Assembly: GCA_022561415.1 (NCBI GenBank)
Contig: JADFRH010000155.1
Coordinates: forward strand, 1-6,101
DNA: 6,101 bases
Source of the DNA: Planctomycetota bacterium
GTDB lineage: Bacteria; Planctomycetota; Phycisphaerae; UBA1845
Direction: 5' to 3'
Shown: in pieces, positions 1-6,101 of the stretch
Layout of the letters: every line of letters begins with the position of its first letter
How positions within the stretch are numbered: position 1 is the first letter of the stretch
Position numbers and translations under genes: made by a program
The notes under the pieces: generated by a model
Seen by the model: only the letters and a program-made list of their open reading frames with translations
Databases searched by the model: none
What the model was told of the DNA's origin: nothing

Positions 1-2
1 AA

Positions 3-476
3 GGATCGCCGAGCTTCTCTGCCGCCACGCTTCGGTGCAGCGGACCCGCGTTTGTAAGGTACGGCTGCATGGGCACGGTTCACGTCTTTCACGAGGGGAT
101 CGTGCCGGGCGGCATCTACCGGATAGAGTTTCTCTCTGAGTTCTGTTCGCCGGAGTTACCGGGTGACTTTTCACCGCCGCTCGAGATCATCAATTCAGAC
201 TTGGGTGACGTCGTGGGAGTTTCCGCAGCGACACCCCCGAGCGCACCGGACGGGTTTATTGACGTCATCGACTTTCTGGCCCTCCTGAGGCGATTCTCGA
301 GCATACCCGGCTCGATCATCAAGGCCCGCGCCGATCTAGAACCCGGATGCCTGGACCTGACCATCAACATCTCGGATATCCTGGCCTCTGTTACCGGATT
401 CCAGGGGTTGCCATATCAGTTTGCGCCGACCGCAAGCGATCCGTGCGCGTCGACGTGCTTCAATCCATTGCCCTAG
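3..476 (+). CDS. C-terminal part of a secreted protein with planctomycete dockerin-like tail (5' partial)
   Basis: The reading frame is open from the left edge of the window to a TAG stop, giving 157 visible residues; the true start lies upstream. The ATG at 69 is probably internal, because the frame before it stays open and protein-like. The visible part first shows a short beta-rich stretch (GTVHVFHEGIVPGGIYRIEF, visible residues 24-43), then GDVVG near 68-72. Two dockerin-like Ca-binding-type helical repeats follow: DGFIDVIDFLALLRRF at about 83-98 and LDLTINISDILASVTGFQG at about 117-135. It ends LPYQFAPTASDPC. This GDV…DxxD…ARADL…ISDI…FQGLPYP pattern is a familiar C-terminal module of exported planctomycete proteins, where a role in surface display or protein assembly is assumed but not proven. 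Cysteines in the tail fit an exported protein. The catalytic or adhesive domain is outside the window, so the specific function cannot be named. It converges on the hutU-cupin pair. Confidence 0.82.
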   Translation, partial: GSPSFSAATLRCSGPAFVRYGCMGTVHVFHEGIVPGGIYRIEFLSEFCSPELPGDFSPPLEIINSDLGDVVGVSAATPPSAPDGFIDVIDFLALLRRFSSIPGSIIKARADLEPGCLDLTINISDILASVTGFQGLPYQFAPTASDPCASTCFNPLP

Positions 477-670
477 TGCCGATTCCAGAAAGGTCGGTTC
501 GTTTTTTTGGTCCGCTCCCTGACGGTCACGGCTCGGAAAAACGGGACAAGCCGCAAGTCCGGCAGTGCGACCAGCTTTCAGGAATCAGCAAGAACCTTTT
601 TAGAAACGGCACTAGAAAGTGTATCTATATCGCGCGTACCGCGTGCCCTCCCTGACGAACGACGCCGCGC
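477..670. other. Convergent intergenic gap, no gene seen
   Basis: This 194-bp stretch separates the ends of two converging genes. It holds a run of seven T on the + strand (502-508) about 25 nt after the stop of the forward gene. The run is preceded only by a weak possible stem (CCGA 479-482 with TCGG 494-497), so a terminator is possible but poorly supported. A 9-nt odd palindrome TGACGGTCA lies at 520-528. For the minus-strand cupin transcript, short T runs exist on the minus strand (opposite A5 at 537-541), again without a strong stem. I see no coding signal. Confidence 0.5.
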
Positions 671-1033
671 CTAACGGCGGTCGATCCCGGTCTTTTCGCT
701 CGGAGGGCTGAAGATGTCGAGGACGACGGTGTCTTCGAGGGCCTCGGCCGCATGCGGTACGTCGGATGGCAGGTACATGACGGCGCCCGCTCGGGCGGTG
801 ACGACGCGCGGTTGCGATTCATCGCCGATGGTAAACTCGAGGGCGCCGGACATGATGCACGCGAACTGCTCATTCTCATGGGCGTGCCTGGGAACAACGC
901 AGCCTTTTTTCAAGACCACGCGCGAGATCATGGCCTTCTCGCCGATCACGCGCTTGCGAGACAGAAGCGCCATCGGCTGATCGGATTCCAGTTCATCCCA
1001 GCGATAACATACCGCGTGGCCATGCTTTACCAT
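671..1033 (-). CDS. Small single-domain cupin protein, KdgF-like
   Basis: A 120-residue protein made of one cupin beta-barrel. Motif 1 is visible as G44-x5-H50-A-H52-ENE-Q56 ending near G63. Motif 2 is the P89-x3-P-H94 segment. H50, H52, Q56 (or E53/E55) and H94 are the expected metal ligands. The tail VVLDIFSPPSEK resembles the C-terminus of KdgF-type cupins, which in pectin and alginate degraders linearise unsaturated uronates. Many close relatives are uncharacterised, so that activity should not be assumed here. The start is the ATG at 1033, preceded by AGAGGT seven nt upstream. That Shine-Dalgarno lies just past the hutU stop, with only 14 bp between the genes, so co-transcription and translational coupling with hutU are likely. 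A cytoplasmic role tied to histidine or urocanate catabolism is an inference from position only. It is too short for HutD. No signal peptide or membrane segment is seen. Confidence 0.88.
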   Translation of the reverse strand: MVKHGHAVCYRWDELESDQPMALLSRKRVIGEKAMISRVVLKKGCVVPRHAHENEQFACIMSGALEFTIGDESQPRVVTARAGAVMYLPSDVPHAAEALEDTVVLDIFSPPSEKTGIDRR

Positions 1034-1047
1034 TAGCTTACCTCTGT

Positions 1048-2721
<1,674 letters not shown>

Positions 2722-2730
2722 GTTGCGTAT

Positions 2731-2756
2731 CCTCCCCGCCTGTTGAAGACGTCAAC
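2731..2756 (-). promoter_or_regulatory. hutU Shine-Dalgarno and a possible upstream operator
   Basis: On the minus strand GGGGAGG ends at 2731, nine nt before the hutU ATG, and fixes the start. Just upstream, 2742-2756 reads GTTGAAGACGTCAAC, a near palindrome in which six of seven arm positions match. It sits about 20 nt from the start codon, where a repressor site would act. No known operator consensus is recognised and no clear -10/-35 pair was found, so the operator reading is speculative; the ribosome-binding site is firm. Confidence 0.4.
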
Positions 2757-2771
2757 GATCAGTGCGCGCAT

Positions 2772-2827
2772 AATTACGAGTTACCAATTACGCGCCCGTC
2801 AGCCGTAACTCGTAACTCGTAATTCCC
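2772..2827 (-). repeat. Heptamer-type AT-rich repeat with 13-bp inverted repeat after the FHA gene
   Basis: Between the FHA stop (2848) and hutU, the minus strand shows consecutive 7-nt units GAATTAC, GAGTTAC, GAGTTAC and GGCTGAC, and after a short spacer units of the opposite sense (TAACTCG, TAATTAT). The arms AATTACGAGTTAC (2772-2784) and GTAACTCGTAATT (2812-2824) are a perfect 13-bp inverted repeat with a 27-nt loop. Translated, such units give the NYELR-type nonsense peptide familiar from intergenic repeats of several phyla. The element is AT-rich against a GC-rich background. It may act as a bidirectional transcript-end hairpin, but there is no U tract. Confidence 0.75.
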
Positions 2828-2847
2828 TACACCCGGGGCCGTAACGA

Positions 2848-3726
2848 TCAGCCGTGGGAGACTTTCTTCTTCGGCGCCTGCTCGGCGATGCGCCACCGCT
2901 GCGAGGATTCCGTCTCCTCGATGTTGATCTCGTCCGGCGGATGCTCTTCCTGCTTCATGACCACGGGCTTCACCGCGCCGTTGTCGCCGTTGGAAGCACG
3001 CTCCACGATGCTCGAACCCACCAGGCGAACACGGAATCGCGAATCGCCCAACGCGATCACATCGTCGTTGTTGATCATCTGGAACGACACCATCTCGTCG
3101 TTGACCCAGCTGTGGTTTTGGCTGAGCAGATCGCAAATCGCCGGGTGACCGAAGTAGGTCAACAGCAGAGCGTGAACCCGCGACACCCGATCGTCCGGAA
3201 GGACGATATCGCAGGCGCCGCGGCGACCGATCGTGCAGACCTCCCGGTTCGGATAGAGAATGCGACCCGACTCGATGTGCTCGAGCGCCATGGCGTGCGG
3301 CGACGGGTCGAGCGTGAACGGATGAACATCCGACTGGGTGTCATCGCACGGCTCTTCGAGCTCGACGTGAAACTCCCAACTGCCGATGCCGAGCACGTCC
3401 CCGTCGTTGAGTCGCTCCTGCTCCATCTTGAGCCCGTTAAGGAGCGTCCCCGCCCGGGAACCCAGATCGATGGCCAGCACGTGGGATCCGTCATTGACAA
3501 TGGCCGCATGAACGGGCGAAACCCGTGGGTGGCGAAGGCGGACTTTGCAGCCCTCCCGCGAGCCGATCAAGGTGACGACGCGACGGCAATCAACCCGCGT
3601 CTCGCCGTAATCGGTGACCAACTGCACACGCGGACCAGCCGACGGTGTCATGGGTGCCGCAGGAACCGGATCACTGGACGGTGAAACCGGTTTGTCAGGT
3701 GTTTCAGGCTGCCGCTCGTTTGCCAC
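2848..3726 (-). CDS. Protein with two FHA domains
   Basis: A 292-residue soluble protein with tandem forkhead-associated domains, which bind phosphothreonine peptides. A Pro/Ser-rich leader (1-32) is followed by FHA1 (about 33-122), with G55-S-R57, S70-x2-H73 and N97-G98. FHA2 (about 148-236) follows, with G167-R168, S182-x2-H185 and N209. The third signature is N-D in place of N-G in FHA2, and FHA1 has GS in place of the usual GR. Phosphopeptide-binding residues are otherwise kept in both. The charged tail ends KKKVSHG. No kinase, membrane segment or signal peptide is present, so it is probably an adaptor in Ser/Thr kinase signalling, which is abundant in planctomycetes; its partner is unknown. 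The start is GTG at 3726: an in-frame TGA sits immediately before it, so no earlier start is possible. GGAG lies four nt upstream, which is short. The next ATG (residue 26, 3651) has no visible ribosome-binding site. Confidence 0.93.
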   Translation of the reverse strand: MANERQPETPDKPVSPSSDPVPAAPMTPSAGPRVQLVTDYGETRVDCRRVVTLIGSREGCKVRLRHPRVSPVHAAIVNDGSHVLAIDLGSRAGTLLNGLKMEQERLNDGDVLGIGSWEFHVELEEPCDDTQSDVHPFTLDPSPHAMALEHIESGRILYPNREVCTIGRRGACDIVLPDDRVSRVHALLLTYFGHPAICDLLSQNHSWVNDEMVSFQMINNDDVIALGDSRFRVRLVGSSIVERASNGDNGAVKPVVMKQEEHPPDEINIEETESSQRWRIAEQAPKKKVSHG

Positions 3727-4060
3727 TCAACTCCGATCATCAGCGACGGACGCTACCCTGATGGACCAGCCGCCCATGAATTCAAGGCGCAGAGCACCTA
3801 TCCCCAATCCGATCCTATTCCGGTAATCCGCACATTTCCACACAATCCCCGATTTCGAGACGGTTCGCCCGGCAAATATCGCACCAAACCACGCTCTCCG
3901 TGCCACAAGGCCGGTCTTGACGCTCCGCCGTGTCCGGAAGCGGGCGCGACCCGGAACGAAACCATAGTGCCACTTCATTCGTCGGGTGTGAGTGACGCCG
4001 CCTCACGCTGACTCCATCGATGGTGTGTGGTAGCGTTGGAACCGGGCTGCGGCGCGTCGG
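3727..4060. other. 334-bp gap between the TPR-YggX and FHA genes
   Basis: No convincing large gene is found here. The only possible product I would carry forward is the Cys-rich small ORF entered separately (4006-3815). A second minus-strand frame (3978-3727) is open for 83 codons but reads as an Arg-rich shadow with no recognisable pattern. No strong promoter match for the FHA gene and no obvious terminator for the TPR-YggX gene were found. Confidence 0.4.
3815..4006 (-). CDS. Possible small Cys-rich hypothetical protein
   Basis: A 63-residue open frame starting at GTG (4006) and ending in TAG. Support: a TGGAG lies five nt upstream of the GTG, and the C-terminal part clusters cysteines at C34, C42-x2-C45, C55 and C59 in a stretch (VVWCDICRANRLEIGDCVEMCG) that could bind zinc or another metal. 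About 62 percent of third codon positions are G or C, which is only weak evidence. The frame is the same as that of the upstream TPR-YggX gene: its TAG (4063-4061) is followed by 18 sense codons with no stop before this GTG. I do not recognise the family, and it may be a chance ORF. Confidence 0.33.
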   Translation of the reverse strand: MRRRHSHPTNEVALWFRSGSRPLPDTAERQDRPCGTESVVWCDICRANRLEIGDCVEMCGLPE

Positions 4061-4678
4061 CTATCGTTCCTCAAGCTGGAGGAACTCAAGCATGTGCTGA
4101 TCGTAAGCTTGGCTCCCGGACGGGCTCATCAGCACGAGCCCAAGCTCGTTGATGACCTTCGTTCCCATCGGAATCCATTCGGACCAGCATCCCGCGCAGA
4201 CATTCTCAAAGACTTTCGTCCCGAGTTTCCCCTTCATCGGCGGCTTTTCCATCTTCCCCGAAGGTCGACCGCATCGCGAACATTGGAAGCCCTTCACGGC
4301 AGCGGTGCTTCCCGTCGCGGCGCCCGAAGGCGTCCGTACCTTGGCGAACAACGGCACGGTAACATCCCAGGCCGCTAGCTGCTTTGCCATGGAATCACGC
4401 GTCTTGAACTCGCCCTGCTCATCCGCGACCATAACACCCTGCTCAAGAGTCTTGATCGCCGTTTCTCGGTTGCCGGCCCGATCGTGCGCATCGGCGAGGA
4501 GCTGATGGGCCTTGGACATGCGCGGATTGATTTCAAGCGCGCGCTTAAGCGGGACGACCGCATCGTCGAATCGCCCGGCCTCGAGATAGGCCTTGCCGAG
4601 ACTGAAGTGGCCAAGCTCATTGTTCGGGTCCGCTTCCGCCATCGTCTTGAACTGCTGAATTCGGTCGTCGCCACTCAT
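4061..4678 (-). CDS. TPR protein fused to an Fe(2+)-trafficking (YggX-like) domain with CxxC pairs
   Basis: With the start chosen here the protein has 205 residues. Two tetratricopeptide repeats come first (NELGHFSLGKAYLEAGRFDDAVVPLKRALEINP and the following RMSKAHQLLADAHDRAGNRETAIKTLEQG unit, about residues 20-85 from this start), followed by a linker. The last 75 residues resemble the YggX/Fe(2+)-trafficking family: GKLGTKVFENVCAGCWSEW aligns with the E. coli GELGKRIYENVSKEAWQAW block, then TKVINE with TMLINE, and the end HMLEFL with QMEKFL. YggX is linked to protection of Fe-S proteins from oxidative damage. Unlike YggX, this domain has two CxxC pairs (C133-x2-C136 and C161-x2-C164), which look like a zinc-ribbon or metal site. 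The start is set at the ATG at 4678, because GGAG lies nine nt upstream; ATGs at 4684, 4693 and 4774 are in frame, but the extension crosses a repeated hairpin region. It is probably cytoplasmic, with no signal peptide or membrane segment. The TPR part suggests a protein partner. Confidence 0.85.
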   Translation of the reverse strand: MSGDDRIQQFKTMAEADPNNELGHFSLGKAYLEAGRFDDAVVPLKRALEINPRMSKAHQLLADAHDRAGNRETAIKTLEQGVMVADEQGEFKTRDSMAKQLAAWDVTVPLFAKVRTPSGAATGSTAAVKGFQCSRCGRPSGKMEKPPMKGKLGTKVFENVCAGCWSEWIPMGTKVINELGLVLMSPSGSQAYDQHMLEFLQLEER

Positions 4679-4730
4679 GTTCATCCGCTCCATCTGGTAA
4701 GAAGGGGTCGCAGGTCGATCCGCGTCGACG

Positions 4731-4763
4731 AAGCCGACCGACAGAGTCGGCTTGCCGACCGAC
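4731..4763 (-). repeat. Overlapping hairpins and direct repeat in the leader of the TPR-YggX gene
   Basis: The 8-bp arms AAGCCGAC (4731-4738) and GTCGGCTT (4746-4753) are perfectly complementary around a 7-nt loop. GCCGACCGAC occurs twice (4733-4742 and 4754-4763). The segment 4746-4751 can instead pair with 4754-4759 in a tighter stem, so the two folds exclude each other. The element lies 53 nt upstream of the chosen start of the TPR-YggX gene. No T tract follows. It may be a dispersed palindromic repeat or a regulatory leader. Confidence 0.55.
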
Positions 4764-4804
4764 CTCGTGGGCATTGTCCTTCAAAGATCGCCGCCGGTCC
4801 AGCA

Positions 4805-4841
4805 CGACTACTCTTCACTAGGAACTCTTCAGTCTTCACTA
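4805..4841 (-). repeat. Degenerate 7-nt repeat overlapping the stop of the mutase gene
   Basis: From the stop codon onward the minus strand reads in 7-nt steps: AGTGAAG, ACTGAAG, AGTTCCT, AGTGAAG, AGTAGTC. TAGTGAAGA therefore recurs exactly 21 nt (three units) apart. The first unit overlaps the TAG stop (4841-4839), which is followed directly by an in-frame TGA. The unit sequence differs from the repeat after the FHA gene, but period and position match. Confidence 0.55.
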
Positions 4842-6056
4842 TTTCCGAAGGAAGTACTCCATCAGCTCGTGCCCCGGATCGATCTGAAGATCGCCGCTGC
4901 GGCCATGAATCTCCGTGAACGGAAGGCTCCGGGTCGCGTGAACCATGTGCCCGGCGATACAAAACGGCGGCGGTGTCGACGTGTGGGTTCTTCGCTCGAC
5001 CGGGGTCGGATGATCGGGCGCGATCAGGATCTTCCAGCCGTCGAACGAGCGTAGTTTCTTGAGGACCGGCCCGACAACGTACTCATCGACGCGCTCGATG
5101 GCCGAGACCTTGGCGTCGGCGTCCCCCAGATGCCCCGCTTCGTCCGGAGCCTCGATATGGACAACAACCAAGTCCACCGTATCGAGTGCTTCGGTCGCGG
5201 CGGCACCCTTAGCCGCGTAATCGGTGTCGAGGTAACCCGTCGCGCCCGGCACGTCGATCAGAGACATGCCGATGCTCTTGGCGATGCCGCGAATCAGATC
5301 CACGGCCGCGATCACTGAACCCTCGAGCCCGAAGCGCTTCGAAAAGGGTTCCAAGGCGCGAGGTCGCCCCTGCCCCCAGAGCCAAATGTGCGTTGCGGGA
5401 TTCTCGCCGAGATCGCGACGAACCACGTTGACGTCGTGATCGCGCAGAATCACCTCCGCCCGCGTCATCAAGTTCTTGACCCAATTTGCACCGGCCCCGG
5501 TGGGCAGATACTCACCGATTAACTTGTCGGGAATGTCGTGCGGCGGGGTGCAACGCGGACTAGCAGGACCCCCGGCACGCCGGGGCTGGTCAATGTCCGG
5601 CGCCTCGGGGGCCACCATAAGATTGCGATAGGAAACGCCCGCATGAAAGCGGCAGCCCAGATCGGCCAGCTCGCCGGCGAGCGAGGTGATCAGTTCGTCG
5701 GCCTCGCGCTGCGAGATGTGACCGGCCGTGAAGTCCACCATCACGTCGTCGATGATCGTGACGAAGTTGCAGCGGAAGACGACTTCGCGCGGACCAACCG
5801 CAATGTCTCTGGCGACGGCCTCCAGCGGCGCTCGCCCGGTATAGTCGGTTTTCGGATCGTAGCCAAGCAATGAGAGGGTGGCGACATCGCTACCGGGCAG
5901 GAACCCCTCCGGCACGGTCCGGATGCAGCCCTGGCGACCGTGCGAGGAGACCCAGTCCATGTTCGGCGTCTGAGCCACCTCGAGCGGCGTCCGCCCGCCG
6001 AGCTTCTCGACGGGTTCGTCGGCCGCCCCGTCCGGAAGAATGATCGCGTACTTCAT
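4839..6056 (-). CDS. Archaeal-type cofactor-independent phosphoglycerate mutase / proposed homoserine kinase
   Basis: A 405-residue alkaline-phosphatase-superfamily enzyme. Archaeal-type iPGAM interconverts 3- and 2-phosphoglycerate in glycolysis and gluconeogenesis with two metal ions. A bacterial branch of the same family has been proposed to act as homoserine kinase in threonine synthesis, and this protein looks like that branch (MKYAIILPDGAADEPVEKLGG, TPNMD, PGSDVATLSLLGYDP, YTGRAPLEA, TAGHISQREADEL). Likely metal and catalytic residues are D9, S56-D57, D305-x3-H309, D348-H349 and H358, all present. The middle (about 100-225) carries the cap-domain insertion typical of the family. A Pro/Gly-rich stretch (149-170) before CTPPHDIP is slightly longer than in relatives I remember. 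The ATG at 6056 is the family start; no good Shine-Dalgarno lies close (AGGTGG is 14 nt away). No thr genes are in view, so mutase versus kinase cannot be settled here. Confidence 0.93.
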   Translation of the reverse strand: MKYAIILPDGAADEPVEKLGGRTPLEVAQTPNMDWVSSHGRQGCIRTVPEGFLPGSDVATLSLLGYDPKTDYTGRAPLEAVARDIAVGPREVVFRCNFVTIIDDVMVDFTAGHISQREADELITSLAGELADLGCRFHAGVSYRNLMVAPEAPDIDQPRRAGGPASPRCTPPHDIPDKLIGEYLPTGAGANWVKNLMTRAEVILRDHDVNVVRRDLGENPATHIWLWGQGRPRALEPFSKRFGLEGSVIAAVDLIRGIAKSIGMSLIDVPGATGYLDTDYAAKGAAATEALDTVDLVVVHIEAPDEAGHLGDADAKVSAIERVDEYVVGPVLKKLRSFDGWKILIAPDHPTPVERRTHTSTPPPFCIAGHMVHATRSLPFTEIHGRSGDLQIDPGHELMEYFLRK

Positions 6057-6092
6057 CCGCGGTGATTATCCCACCTGGCACGCCTCTCGCAA
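6057..6092 (-). promoter_or_regulatory. Sigma70-like promoter abutting the mutase start codon
   Basis: On the minus strand TTGCGA (6092-6087) and GATAAT (6070-6065) are separated by 16 nt. The first matches the -35 consensus at 4 of 6 positions and the second the -10 consensus at 5 of 6. Only eight nt separate the -10 from the ATG (6056), so initiation at the usual distance would fall at or next to the start codon, giving a leaderless or nearly leaderless message. This agrees with the lack of a well-spaced ribosome-binding site. Confidence 0.45.
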
Positions 6093-6101
6093 GCTAGATC
6101 G

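Noticed and set aside
479..508. Rho-independent terminator for the forward gene
   Set aside because: The T run is good, but the preceding stem is only about four base pairs, so I mention it only within the gap entry.
347..655. 102-codon plus-strand frame crossing the 3' end of the dockerin-like gene
   Set aside because: It overlaps the end of a convincing frame and the rest covers non-coding sequence. No family pattern is seen.
2854..3684. 276-codon plus-strand open frame
   Set aside because: It is antisense to the double-FHA gene, and the translation is His/Arg-rich without any domain.
3727..3978. 83-codon minus-strand frame ending directly before the FHA GTG
   Set aside because: It is Arg-rich and has no domain; the overlapping frame 4006-3815 has a better start context. 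TGA-GTG adjacency alone is not enough.
4679..4774. N-terminal extension of the TPR-YggX protein to the ATG at 4774
   Set aside because: The extension reads through the direct repeat and hairpin region and has no TPR similarity; GGAG supports the ATG at 4678.

Overview
The window (6.1 kb, GC-rich) looks like a piece of a planctomycete chromosome, probably Phycisphaerae or a relative. The evidence is inferential. The secreted protein at the left edge ends in the dockerin-like tail (GDV…DGxIDxxDFLALL…F…LPG…ARADL…ISDIL…FQGLPY) that is common in that phylum. Two other genes fit as well: a double-FHA protein, and a phosphoglycerate-mutase-like protein close to planctomycete homologues as I remember them. 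No mobile element, CRISPR array, tRNA or rRNA is visible.

Layout. One forward gene, open at its 5' end, occupies the left edge (3-476). All other convincing genes lie on the minus strand and are read from right to left. They are an archaeal-type cofactor-independent phosphoglycerate mutase / proposed homoserine kinase (6056-4839), a TPR protein fused to an Fe(2+)-trafficking (YggX-like) domain that carries extra CxxC pairs (about 4678-4061), a doubtful Cys-rich small ORF (4006-3815), a double-FHA protein with a GTG start (3726-2848), urocanate hydratase HutU (2721-1048) and a KdgF-like small cupin (1033-671). The cupin and the forward gene converge on a 194-bp gap.

How the genes work together. 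Only hutU and the cupin look co-transcribed: the gap is 14 bp and the cupin's Shine-Dalgarno lies just past the hutU stop. HutU performs the second step of histidine degradation, but no hutH, hutI or hutG is present in the window. The mutase, TPR-YggX and FHA genes share an orientation but are separated by 160-330 bp and show no clear joint pathway.

The gaps hold most of the unexplained structure. There are degenerate 7-nt repeats just after two stop codons, one of them forming a 13-bp inverted repeat. There are overlapping, mutually exclusive hairpins ahead of the TPR-YggX gene, and a sigma70-like promoter so close to the mutase start that its mRNA may be leaderless. The TPR-YggX fusion is the most interesting protein. 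I see no clear sign of a wholly new multi-gene system.
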